Source: Inonotus obliquus
Lineage: Eukaryota > Basidiomycota > Agaricomycetes > Hymenochaetales > Hymenochaetaceae
NCBI GenBank assembly: GCA_032164295.1
Contig: JAJHTX010000006.1
Coordinates: 2,294,001 to 2,358,000, forward strand
Length of the DNA stretch: 64,000 nt
Direction: 5' to 3'
The position numbers and the translations under genes were made by a program. Position 1 is the first letter of the stretch. Each line of letters starts with the position of its first letter. The notes beneath the pieces were generated by a model. The model saw nothing but the letters and a program-made list of their open reading frames with translations, made no database searches and was not told the origin of the DNA. Positions 31,809-41,817 of the stretch are shown piece by piece.

Positions 31809-32190
31809 TGTTATGCGAAACGACGGGTTCGGGGGTACTCGAACGGAGTCGGGGTCTCTCACACCAGAACTTAGGGTACGCTGCCTCAAACGTCGAAGAC
31901 TTGTACAGCGACAGAGACGATCACGCAGGCTAAGGGATGGTGGTGGTAAGAAGAATAGTGAGACGGGGTACAAATGAGTCAGACTATCTACTTATATACA
32001 CACCAGACGTGGGAAGGTATTACTCTAAGAAGAATATTAGTAAGGGTGGGAATAGAATATTACGGAACGTTCCGGTAAAGCGTGACTAAGCAAGATGAAT
32101 AATAAGAATGAGTAAGCATGAACGGAAAAAGGAATATGACCAATGAAGAATTAAGTAAGCGAAAGTAAAGGGAAAGTTCAAGTCCTAACA
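31809..32190 (-). repeat. 5' LTR of the chromovirus
   Basis: 382 bp, with a sense TATA box TATATAAG at 31998-31991 and a predicted RNA start at 31964. Confidence 0.95.
31964..31998 (-). promoter_or_regulatory. Core promoter and predicted transcription start of the chromovirus
   Basis: TATATAAG (31998-31991) lies about 34 nt upstream of GTCTCACTATT, whose complement forms the primer-binding site. The start position is predicted from that match. Confidence 0.6.
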
Positions 32191-32195
32191 AGTAT

Positions 32196-32807
32196 CAAGG
32201 TTCTATACAGGTTTCTCATTGCACTCTTTATCGTCGTGGAGTTATAGAATAAAATTCATCAGAACTACCTATCACCATACAGAGATAGGCATCAAAACTC
32301 ACAGATATCAATGAAGAAGATGCAGCGACTGCAGCAGAAGCAGAGGAGAGTTTACCAGGTCCCGAAGGGGCATACGTCACACGGTAATCTTGTCAAAGAG
32401 GAGTGGGGTTAACAGGGTCTTCCTCTATAAGTGTGGCCAATGAATCATGGGTTTCATCCTTCTTCACCAGAGGGACAACCCAGTGAAGGCTTAGTGGAGA
32501 TATCAACATCATCAGTTTCAGGGTCGGCATCAGTGGGTGTGGTGCGGTGAAAGAGGAAGGGGATGGAGGAAGAGACACGCGTCGTGCAGAAAATTTTAAA
32601 GAGATCAACCAGCACATGGTCATACTCAATTGAGGGTTGGCAAGTCTTGACTTGATCGTGCAGATCAATAAATGCCCAGAGGTGCCAAGCTGCCAATCAT
32701 GGGCATTCTACAGATTTCTACCTGTTTTGTTGCTCTTCTAAAGGGGTTCTAGCTATTCTAACCTATTCTATCTATTCTACTACTTTCTGGGGATCTGGTT
32801 TTTCCTG
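32196..32807. other. Interior of element D, right part
   Basis: A minus-strand open stretch at 32454-32696 (AWHLWAFIDLHDQVKTCQPS) may be a coding relic, but no family is recognised. Confidence 0.3.
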
Positions 32808-32815
32808 ATGTTCCT

Positions 32816-33419
32816 TATTTCTAACACTCACCATGGATGGATCATGATGCAGGTGACGACTACATCAGACGGATAGCGACGTTCATCAGGCATAATGGGT
32901 CAAGGCTCTCAGGCAGGCGTTAGTCAAAGATGCAAAGTCCAAGTTGTCGCTGCATGCTCAATCCACTTGGTTGGTCTCGTAAATCCGCTCGTCCTCTCAA
33001 CCGATACCCACCACTTATCTTATCTTCTGATGCGATCCGAAGCACTCAGAATTGATGTCGGTACTCCCCACGTCCAACTGGATAATCTCTCGTGACCCCT
33101 TAGTTATATTCATTTGGGCTCCGGCAAGGACAAGTCTGGCACATTATCCATTGCGGAGTCATTTCGTTCCTCATTTCCCACAGTTTCGAAACCATACTTT
33201 CTCAGCATGAAGGATGTATCTTCTATTTCCACTCATCCTGATAGGAACTAGTTCTATTCCAAGAAGCAACCATCTCCTCACCGCGACAGTATTCAGAAAT
33301 CCCGCTACAAGGACTCTCCAGCCCCTTCTCGCAAGATTCCAGCTATCTTGAAAGCCAAGCTACAGAGGATATGATACTGTGAGGCTTAACGAGCCACCTT
33401 TAGGAGAGAAGGCATTTAC
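32816..33419. other. Unassigned non-coding stretch
   Basis: No gene, repeat or end sequence recognised between element D and LTR-U copy 3. Confidence 0.3.
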
Positions 33420-33779
33420 ATTGATGAAAGAATTGTGCTGAAATTTTGATTCGATCAGGAACGCCGATCGAAACTACCCCGGATGGGACCGGTTAATTTC
33501 ACTAACCGGAGATGATCAGGATCGACAGCAAGAAGCGAAGAACACGCAAATCTAATACAACCCGAGGCCGACGATCAAGAAGCATCGGCTAGTAACGCTA
33601 ATCCCAACGATCACACTAAACCTTCGCAAACGATGCAGCAACCACAGCAACCTCTAACGGCTTGCTATAAATGCAGAATAGTGCGACAGATCATCGAAGA
33701 CCTACACAAGATAATACTACGGGAGGCAGCGAACATGTATACGTATCATGTGTCCTGCGAACGAGCAACAGCGTACCGC

Positions 33780-35503
33780 TAAAGAGTAATACCGGAGGCT
33801 ACGATCGATATGGGCTTAATTCTGCGATTCTACCGCTTCTTCCAATTAACAATACTTCTGCGATTCTACCGCTTCTTACTTCTCTTCGGACCACGGTACT
33901 TCTGCCGTCCTATCTACGCCTGCGGTTCCAACAAAGTACGAGGCTTCTGCGATTCGACAAGGCTGAGAGCGATTGAGAACTGGTCCACTTCTGCGCCAAT
34001 ACCGAATCACCAATCCCTACGCCCGTCTTCCATCATAGTACCGAACCACCAGACTTCGATACCGATGATACCGATACCGTACCGTCCACCCGTCCTGATA
34101 CCGACGCTTAATACTCCACACCTAGTCGATACTACGCCCTCGACAGCCCATACCATAGAAAAAGGCTCACAAAGCTGCACTCGGTCTGCCATACGTTGCT
34201 GCGAAGAGTTGGATCATGGTCGAGGTTCCAAGCCCGACGGTATGCCCTTCCGAACCGCCATACATCGATACCGACGATACCGGTGTTGATACCGATGGTC
34301 CGCTCCGATACCGGAGTTCGTTACGTGTGCTAGGTCGAGACCACGCCATCGGAGATCTACGTCGAGAGGAAGGTTGGGAAATGAATCAAGTCCTCCGTAC
34401 GCTGCTTCGATCTCGGAGGAGGCCATCGATCCGACTCGGAGGGGAAGCCAAGCAATGCCCAGTCGAGTCAGGCGACGCGTACCGGTCGATATCGAGGGGC
34501 TAGAGCGATGCTCAGGGACGATCCCAGGGTACTGATTGGTACCGAACGGTAGAGTACCCCATTGCCAAGGTTGGGTTGTACCGACACGTCTACATCGGAG
34601 CACGCCGTCCGATCGATCGGTAGACGCCCAGACTGACGCCGCACGGATCATGATACCGGAACAAAGGTAAATCAGGATGACGTGCTTCTCCTACGACAGG
34701 GACATCGCCAGGAGCGCCCATGCGGTAGCTTGAGACACGTCCTTAATTTAGCGCTGGTCGACGTCGGTATCGCCGCCCTACCTCGGTATCACTCGTCGTG
34801 AGTTTTCATTGGGTTCTTGTCTCGTCCCACCCTATTCTTAGCTACCCCCTGATAAAACTTCTTATTCATTCATCATCTTATGTTTCCCCTGATTGTAATT
34901 TTACATTCGATTCGACCTTATGTTCCATTTCTTGTACCGGATTACGGTACGATTCGACTTGTAAAAACCCCCCATTTGGTATCTTGAATGGCTACGGTAT
35001 TATGGTATTTATAGCCTGCATGTTCTACTGTAGCAAACCAGGAGCTAATCTGAGAGGAACTTCCAGAGTGAAGGTCCGGGTTTTGCTCATCCCGTTCAAG
35101 TCCCCGTTCGTTCGTCTCGTCTCGTAGTCACCGGTATCGATACCGGTAGTCGTCGTTCTCGTCTTCGTCGCCCTCGTCTCTCGTCTCACGACCAGTCCTA
35201 TCAAAAACACCTCCTCAGCTCGCTTCCTCTACTGCTTCGTTCTCTCTACCGTAATACCGGACACCAGACGACTCGGTATCGACGGATTCGTCTCGGTATT
35301 GATCGTCTCCTGATACCTCTCCTCTTGAGCGGTCACCTATAGTCTCCTGTACTCATCAATCCAGCCAGGCCCTACTATTCTCTCTTGACGACTTGTCTGT
35401 GACTGTACGACTTAGTACCGCCACGTACCGGCCCTCCCAACGCATCTAAATCGTACCCCCCTCATCCGGTATTTCTAATACCGGCCGCGATCTCGCACAT
35501 TCA
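33780..35503 (+). mobile_element. LTR-A copy 3: 1.72-kb solo LTR
   Basis: TAAAGAGTAATACC to CTCGCACATTCA, flanked by the 4-bp duplication CCGC (33776-33779 and 35504-35507). The host LTR-U sequence resumes exactly (GCGTACCGC, then GAGTACCACAATC). It is rich in GATACCGATGATACC-type words, has a TATTTATA box near 35006, and no credible ORF. It serves as the reference unit for the composite at 21339-25960. Confidence 0.9.
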
Positions 35504-35507
35504 CCGC

Positions 35508-35987
35508 GAGTACCACAATCCCCCGGAGGTCATTCGTAATCGCACAAGGTCAACAATAGCAATGGATACGGCAATAGGCATGCAACCAAACACCCACTGG
35601 ACGATTACAGGAATCCACGACATAATAGCACTCGAGTGCCCAAGCACATTCGTGGAGATCAGTGCAGACTATGTTACAAACCATCGATCACCAGTAACCG
35701 CGGCATGGGTTGCAAACACACTCAGGGAACTATGGGCATACTGCAAAGCCATTCGACTACAAGGAAACCTATACCTAGGCTGGAGGATACCTTCGAACAA
35801 TACTCGACGAAGTGTACGGTTACTCATCGCCATAGGCAACTACGTCAAACCACCTTGGTTTCCTCAAGATGATATCCGATGTCGAATCACAATTGACGGC
35901 CCCGAACAAGAGTCCCGAGGTGACAAGCAAATCACAGCCTTCATAGCCCCAGATGCTATACAACGGAACCCCGACGGAATTCCTTAA
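35508..35987 (+). pseudogene. LTR-U copy 3 ORF1, 3' part after LTR-A insertion
   Basis: ORF1 resumes after the LTR-A duplication and keeps its reading to the normal stop (ending RNPDGIP). The N-terminal part lies before 33780 in the same copy. A new ATG at 35562 could at most start a 141-residue fragment. Confidence 0.8.
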
Positions 35988-36246
35988 AGGCACGAGCAAC
36001 TGCAGACGAGCGAACTCTAACTACGGCACAGCCATGCAAAACCAATGGCATATGAACACGCATTCAATGACTCACTCACTGACTCACTCTATGCACAGGG
36101 CACAGCACAAGGCCGACCCCGAGCATAGGTTTCAATTCAGTTCAAGTCAAGATGAGTCAACACCGAGTCATCGCCTTGCACAGGGCGCAGTCAATGAGTC
36201 AATCCGCAGCAGAACAATAGGAATACCAGACGAGTTTGGAAGCTAG
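35953..36246 (+). CDS. LTR-U copy 3 ORF2 (97 residues)
   Basis: Open as in copy 1, with a few substitutions. Function unknown. Confidence 0.35.
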   Translation: MLYNGTPTEFLKGTSNCRRANSNYGTAMQNQWHMNTHSMTHSLTHSMHRAQHKADPEHRFQFSSSQDESTPSHRLAQGAVNESIRSRTIGIPDEFGS

Positions 36247-36732
36247 AATAACGAATCAGATCGAGAGTAGGAACTACAGAGCGTAGGAAGTGGTCCATCC
36301 ACAACATAGGGAAAAGGTATAAATAGTTGTAGATTTAGACCGTAGCTCCCCATCTTTCTTTCGATCGTCTTGTACATCGAGTCCTCTTAGGCATCTAGCT
36401 TCTAATCTGAAGACCACCTAATCTGCTTAACCTCTCTTACTCTACGGCGTGGACCGATTGATTAGTCACCCACCGACTAGAGAAGCTTGCAAACGGCAGG
36501 AGTTAATGTTACCTGTCCTACTAGCCTGTCAACGAAGTTAAGGCTCGACTTGATCAAGCTAAACGAGAGCGTCTGAGGCAACGCTTAGTATACTTGGGAA
36601 TCTGCCCTGCTTGTGAAAACCGAGTAGGCTCCGGAAACTCTTAGAAAAGCGCCGCCGATCCCATAACCAGTCGGACCGTCCTAGTGTGGTTACTGAATAG
36701 TCCCATTAGGGCGAGCGTTTTCTAACAATTGA

Positions 36733-37604
36733 GGATGAGTACCGCGAAGAGATATGCTGTTACATGCAAGAAATGGAGATCAGTTGTTGAAAAGTGACTT
36801 ATTTACGCGAGTGGTTCCCATTCTAAATGTCAAGTGTCAACGCATAGGACTGCACAATAGGCTCTCCTTCAGCCATGGATCAGCAACTGGAAATCTTATG
36901 GGCCATGCGGCCTTGTCTCGTCAGCTTTCTTATCGAGATTCATTTTACTTTCCGACTTTGGCATTGTCAGGCCAGGATGTTGCCTGGACATAAACAATCA
37001 TAATATTGGCACACTTTACACTATCGGAAGCAAGAACATAGCAGGACATCAGAAAGGATAAACAAGAAATATCGGACGTTGCAGTAACTCATAATTCTGC
37101 ACACAAGTTAGCAAATCGAAAGCCGATAGAAAGTGCCAAGCTTACTATCAAGCATTGAGCACAACTCGTCTAGTAACAAGCACTGGTACCCACTCGACCC
37201 ACTCCTCCTCGATCATTATAGTCGTCTCCACAAATACTCTTCATGCTATTAAGCATAAAGATCGCAAAGTGTCGAGAAAGTAACTCACTGAATCAGGTTA
37301 GAGGAAGTGCGACGATACACAAAAGCCAGCCTAAGAAGTTCAGAAGCGTGGCAGAGCAGATGGTGAAGTCGTGCACGAAGTCGTGAAGGTGGCATTAGAA
37401 CAAAGAATTGCAGAAAAGGAACTCAAGTGGCAATAGATAAACAAACCATTCTTTATATGATCACACTCTAGAAGCAGAAATGAAGGTTCAAGAACCACTG
37501 GTTGCACCATTCAATTGGTCTTATCTGAGAAGCTATCCGATCCATCGCTCTGGAAAAACCAAAGACCACAGTCCAGATACCAAAAACTAAATAAGCCCAA
37601 ATCA
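36733..37604. other. Unassigned non-coding stretch
   Basis: No gene or repeat recognised. Confidence 0.3.
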
Positions 37605-37770
37605 GGTAATCAATTATATCATCCATCAAGTAATCGATTATATCATCAATCAGGTCATTGATTATCTCATCCATTAGGTCATTGATTATCTCATCCATTA
37701 GGTCATTGATTAGATCATCCATTAGGTCATTCATCAAGTCATCGATTAGATCATCAATCAGATCATCACC
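37605..37770. repeat. AT-rich minisatellite, ~24-bp unit
   Basis: Imperfect tandem units of the type ATCCATTAGGTCATTGATTA plus TCTC, shortening toward the right edge. The minus-strand frame through it gives a repetitive Asp/Leu/Ile peptide that I regard as an artefact. Confidence 0.8.
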
Positions 37771-37796
37771 TTGAACCATATTCTAGACTCATCAAT

Positions 37797-37990
37797 TGAT
37801 TCATTGATGGCACATCATTCATCAAGTAACTCATTAATGCGCATCATTCATCAAATAACTCATTAATGCACAGCATCTATCAAGTAATTCATTGATGCAC
37901 AGCATTCATCAAATCATGCATTGATGCACATCATTCATCAAGTAATTCATTGATGCGCATCATTCATTAAATAACTCATTGATGCATTGA
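37797..37990. repeat. Second minisatellite, 29-bp unit
   Basis: About six units of the type GCACATCATTCATCAAGTAA plus TTCATTGAT. Shares ATTCATCAA/ATTGAT words with the array just before it, so both may come from one expanding sequence. Confidence 0.8.
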
Positions 37991-38746
37991 TACATATCAC
38001 TTGATTTGGAGTATTGGATGCATAGCTTTGGAAGGAGACATCAAATTTTGATAATGTGGTTGATGCAGATCTATTTTTAGCTTATGCTGTGGATTATGTA
38101 AATTGGTCTTGGAATCAGTATTTAAGGACCAGCATGTAGCCCCCCAGATAGAATAACTCAACTCCCCATAGAGAATTAACTCACCAGAGAACTAACTCAG
38201 TACAAGTTCCCCCCAGAACAAGACAAGCTCACATCGCTCTGTGACCCCTTGTCACACTATTTGCAAGTCAAGTCAAAGTTTTGTCGCATACAGTTGACCT
38301 CAGCTCAAGACTGGGTAACTGCATTGCTCAAGGACTAGTTTGGTACTAGTCAAAGGTATTGTATTGCCTCTGTTCCAATTGGACATTGGTGATAAACCCC
38401 TCTCAAAGTCGATATCTGATATCTCAAGACTCCAAGTGTGTGTGTCCCTCTAGATATTAACATCTATTCTGCATAGCTTGTCATTGCCTACCTCGGTGTG
38501 AACAATTTAATTGCTCCTCACCTATTGTGACCTATCACTCGCTTTCAAGAGAATTAGATAAAGACTCATCTCTCACTCACTCTACATCTCTCTACTCAAA
38601 CTTGATCCCTCAACCCTCCAACTACAACAAGTTGCCCGTAGCTTCAACGAACAACTGGGAAGACTATCCACCTAGATAATTAGACCAGTTGACTTAGTGG
38701 GAGTGTATTTGGTTATTCAACAGCCAATACCATCCCAGCACGACAG
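37991..38746. other. Non-coding stretch, possible LTR remnant
   Basis: Contains TATTTAAGG (about 38119) followed by a C-rich segment and pyrimidine-rich repeats (CTCATCTCTCACTCACTCTA). This resembles an LTR promoter and leader, but no ends or duplication were found. Confidence 0.25.
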
Positions 38747-39186
38747 TGTGAGACTCTTTACCTTACCATGAACATTGTCGACCTATATGTTTCACGTTGT
38801 ATCGCGTACACAAAGCATTACTAATTACTTGGTTGCGTGATGTTATGGATAGCAGCAAAATTCGAGGATGCAAAAGAACGAGTGCCAACACTAACCGACC
38901 TGGTTGGGATCTGCCATAATACCTATGGCGAATCTGCCTTCTCCAGATGGAAGGACACATTCTTGCTACCATTCAGTGGATGTTGGGTCATCCAACCGCA
39001 GAAGCCTGGCTTCGATTCTATTGCTATGGCTCGTTTGAAGAGAGTGCAAAGGTTCAGTATATCGCAAGATTTCTCATGGAAGTTACCCTTTTCTATCACG
39101 ACTTCATCAAATTCTCGCCTTCCGCTATTGCCTTCGCATTGCTCATACTTGCACGTCACGTTTTCCAAAAACCCCAACAGATTTAA
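38747..39186 (+). pseudogene. Cyclin fragment (cyclin N-terminal fold)
   Basis: Readable as CETLYLTMNIVDLYVSRC, then a TAA in place of a Gln codon (about 38813), then LLGCVMLWIAAKFEDAKERV, then a frame change at about 38945 into MEGHILATIQWMLGHPTAEA and LFYHDFIKFSPSAIAFALLI, ending in a stop. These blocks match the helices of a B- or G1-type cyclin box. Start, upstream part and introns are missing. It is joined directly to the LRR fragment, so it is a displaced gene piece. Confidence 0.8.
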
Positions 39187-39189
39187 GAT

Positions 39190-39520
39190 GAGCCCGGCAT
39201 GATTGACTCCGCCTTGGGTATTTATACCAAGTTGGGACGGATACTCGTCCTTAACCTTGCATGCAATCGATTAGACTCGCTATGCGGGCTCAAGAGACTC
39301 ATGACATTGGAATGTATCGACGAGAGTGGTGAAATCGGACGGCTGGCTGTTCTTCCAAACATACAGGAAGTCTGGATTGATTTGTGAAGTCAGAAGAGAA
39401 TTATTGCATACGGTGCTTTGATCATTTCTGGAAAGAAGGAAATTCCATCCGTTTGACGGAAGTTTACCTGGATTCTATGAGCAGCTCTTGGGGAAACCTA
39501 CACCAAAGAAGCAACAGAAT
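39190..39520 (+). pseudogene. Leucine-rich repeat protein fragment
   Basis: Reads VLNLACNRLDSLCGLKRLM, ECIDESGEIGRLAVLPNI and QEVWIDL to a stop at 39385, then in another frame FDGSLPGFYEQ. The order 'LRRs, LAVLPNI-EVW, LPGFYE' fits the end of an LRR domain in a family whose name I cannot give. It follows the cyclin fragment in the same orientation with no spacer worth mentioning. Confidence 0.6.
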
Positions 39521-39569
39521 GAACAAGCGCATTGCGGCGCTAGATTAGATAGCAGTAAAAGTGGTGAGG

Positions 39570-40025
39570 ATGGCTTCCACTCATCGCCCGCTCACTGCCC
39601 TCCCATCGCCCTCTCGTTGCCCTCCCCTCGCCCACCCCTCGCCCGCCTGTCGCCTGCTCACCACCCTCTCGTTGCCCTCCCATTGCCCCCCCATTGCCCG
39701 CTCAATATCTACCCGGACAACACTTATAATATGAACCAGGATGATATTCTATTGTATATTTTAAATATCAGCCAAGTAGATATACTAATTTATATTTAAA
39801 ATATCGCCAAGTAGATATCCTAATCGATATATAAAATATAAGTCTATTGATATTTAAAATATCAGAGTGAAGTTGATATGCAAATCGACATTTAAAATAT
39901 TGACATGTGGTTTATATTTATAATATCTTATGGGTCGATATGCTTACCGGCATTTAAAATGACAGCAAAAAAAACATTTAAAATTCCGACCTCACCTCCA
40001 TCCTGATTTGCCCGCCGTGCTTGTC
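39570..40025 (-). repeat. Repeat C copy 2 (inverted)
   Basis: Same two-part structure as 17494-17980 on the other strand: the G-rich 11-bp units at about 39582-39712 (seen as CCCTCCCATTGCC on plus) and the ATATTTTAAATAT palindromes at 39740-39970. Both copies share the edge GGATGGAGGTGAGGTCGGAA (A in place of the second G in copy 1). Confidence 0.75.
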
Positions 40026-40087
40026 TCAAATTGTGGTCTCATTACAATTTCAGAAGAATTGTATGTTTGTCTGTGCCATCCACTGGG

Positions 40088-41705
40088 TGTTAATTTGGAG
40101 GTGCTAATCTGGTAGGATCGGCGTCTAGATCTGGTTGTTACCTCGAAAGAGGGGTTAATCCAAATCCAATATGTTACTATAGCTGTGGAATCAGTGGCCA
40201 CCTTAGAGGTTGTATTAAGCTCCGTCTAAAACAACTACTGACCAACTTCTATAACCTTCGGTCTAATACTATTATCGTAATGTTAGTTATGCTGATAACT
40301 AAGTGATGACCTTAACTATCTGTACTAACACTTGTTGGTCACGATAAGAGAGGTATGAGAGATCAATGCTTACCACACTTGATCAATTAGCACTCAGGCT
40401 GACGATAGGGAGAGACAGTCTAGCTGCAATCCGTATTTTACCTAAGCTTCAACTCACACAGTTGATTAGCTAAGGAGTGTCGCTCTCAAGTACTTATTGG
40501 GTTCTCAGTGTGGAGGTTATTTATCGATCAACTGGAGACTTTCTGTGAGGTTTACTCTAAGTCTCTGGACTTGGATTAAACTGCTGGGTTGGCCCTACGA
40601 TGGCCTCCTATTTATACTATTTTACATGCCTGCCTAGTATAGGAATTATGTACTGTTGGTCCATTCGCCACATTGTATCTACTTTCAGACCTAGTCATAC
40701 TCGATGCTAGTTGCATTGCATTGCTTTATGACTTGTTTATATCGGTTCCGGTCATACCTGTTTCCTTATGACTCTAAATACCTTATGTCATATTCCTATT
40801 GCCTTCCAGTCCTTTCCTTAATAATCTATCTCCTTCCACCTAGCATTGTACCGCTTGTTTGACATTAGTGGTGTATTATGTTGTCGAGGTCCATAACATG
40901 TGATCGGCGTCTGGGCTGTCGATCTTGTGCTACATATGGTAATGTTTGGGTCACGTGCCATATGGGTGTTTGCATCAGCTCTGTCTGTGTTCCTACACTT
41001 CACCATCTTGGTAATGCTATCGCCCTAGGTGTGTTGATATTGTTAATCACTTGCTGCACTCTAGTGTATCCTGGTGCTACTGCTATATCCGCTAGTGATC
41101 TGCCTCGGATTCCTTTGATCCTTATTATTCCTCCATGTCGATCTTCCTTTACTTCTACAACTGTTCTTCCTCCTGTCAGTAATTGCTTAAGCCTTTGGAC
41201 TAGATACTTGGTCCACTTATAGGCTGACTCCCTTGCTATACCCTTGGGCTCACTTCTGTATGGAATATTGATGTCAAGTACTGCTACATCACACTGGTGA
41301 TTGTCTTCTTCTGAAGCAATTATCCTTATTCCTATTGCCATTAGGAAGTAATGATTATCGTATGAGAGTAATCTGACTTCTCGTTTATAAGCTTTCTGTA
41401 CAGCTGTATTTCGTTCGTAGTTCATTGTGATAAACCGTCTCCTAATCATGATGTCCGATTGTCCTTTAATTATTGCTGAGTATGTTATTTCCTTCAGTAT
41501 CTCTCGGAGTAGCTTCTCTGCTATCTCATGTGCTGGTCTACATGTACTACAATACTGTAACACTCCTGATCTTGGTGTTGCTGGTATTATTGGCTGTTGT
41601 AGCGCTCGTGTAACCGCATTCAACCTTTCCTGTATCCAATTCATATTGGGATCACTTGGTTATTAATCAGACTTAGTAATAGTGAATTGTATTGCTTTTC
41701 TAACA
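40088..41705 (-). mobile_element. LTR-E: 1.62-kb solo-LTR-like element in the F2 upstream region
   Basis: Plus-strand ends TGTTAATTTGGAGG and TTTTCTAACA. Flanks are CTGGG (40083-40087) and CCGGG (41706-41710), a 5-bp duplication with one change. Removing it rejoins the F-box upstream sequence seen intact near 55805 and 49255 (CCATCCACTGGG, then TAAGCATC). Sense direction is minus: an ORF precedes a TATAAATAG box (about 40610-40618), as in LTR-U. No internal retrotransposon region. Confidence 0.8.
41000..41644 (-). CDS. LTR-E ORF, 214-residue protein of unknown function
   Basis: Starts with ATG at 41644 shortly after the element's 5' end. CX2C near residue 30 (YCSTCRPAHEIAEKLLREIL), then a likely alpha/beta region (LLSYDNHYFLMAIGIRII; CDVAVLDINIPYRSEPKG) and a basic C-terminal part. 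No family recognised. Layout and position match LTR-U ORF1, so they may be distant homologues. Confidence 0.5.
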   Translation of the reverse strand: MNWIQERLNAVTRALQQPIIPATPRSGVLQYCSTCRPAHEIAEKLLREILKEITYSAIIKGQSDIMIRRRFITMNYERNTAVQKAYKREVRLLSYDNHYFLMAIGIRIIASEEDNHQCDVAVLDINIPYRSEPKGIARESAYKWTKYLVQRLKQLLTGGRTVVEVKEDRHGGIIRIKGIRGRSLADIAVAPGYTRVQQVINNINTPRAIALPRW

Positions 41706-41817
41706 CCGGGTAAGCATCACATTCGATTTCCTTTCACCGTTGCTCAATGTTAATGTAGATATCAATTGCATGACTTTTTAAGTGTTTCTCTCCAGGCCGA
41801 AAACGCTGCAACTTGTC

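Larger units (their letters stand above)
26094..32190 (-). mobile_element. Ty3/gypsy chromovirus, near-intact
   Basis: 6.1-kb element with two 382-bp LTRs (26094-26475 and 31809-32190) that differ at one base by my reading (CGACGGAGA against CGACAGAGA). Flanked by the 5-bp duplication AGTAT (26089-26093 and 32191-32195). It holds gag, pol, a polypurine tract and a self-priming PBS. The integration site overlaps the duplication of LTR-U copy 2, so it landed exactly beside that element. Near-identical LTRs imply a very recent insertion. Confidence 0.97.
18564..32807. mobile_element. Element D: old hAT-like transposon split by later insertions
   Basis: The left end reads CAGGAAAAACCAGAATCCCG; the right end, read inward, starts CAGGAAAAACCAGATCCCCA. 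The inverted match continues imperfectly for about 45 bp, with repeated TAGAAT words. Flanking octamers ATCTTCAT (18556-18563) and ATGTTCCT (32808-32815) agree at 6 of 8 positions, compatible with a decayed hAT duplication. LTR-U copy 2 and the chromovirus occupy 19859-32190. Removing them leaves about 1.9 kb without a recognisable transposase. Confidence 0.55.
33425..36727 (+). mobile_element. LTR-U copy 3, carrying nested LTR-A
   Basis: In the sense orientation it starts TGAAAGAATTGTGC and ends GCGTTTTCTAACA, flanked by the 5-bp repeat ATTGA (33420-33424 and 36728-36732). The nested LTR-A copy 3 (33780-35503) accounts for the extra length. Confidence 0.92.

Noticed and set aside
37468..37779. 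Minus-strand open frame rich in Asp, Leu and Ile repeats
   Set aside because: It only translates the 24-bp minisatellite; repeat length divisible by three keeps it open. No other sign of a gene.
38270..38300. Second Tc1 terminal repeat near 38.28 kb
   Set aside because: CAAAGTTTTGTCGCATAC resembles the Tc1 end for about 15 bases only, with no TA-flanked partner.
41782..41817. N-terminal extensions of F2, F4, F5 and F7 upstream of their ATGs
   Set aside because: These extensions begin at GTG or TTG codons. Nuclear fungal genes start at ATG, so starts were moved to the first ATG; an upstream exon remains possible.
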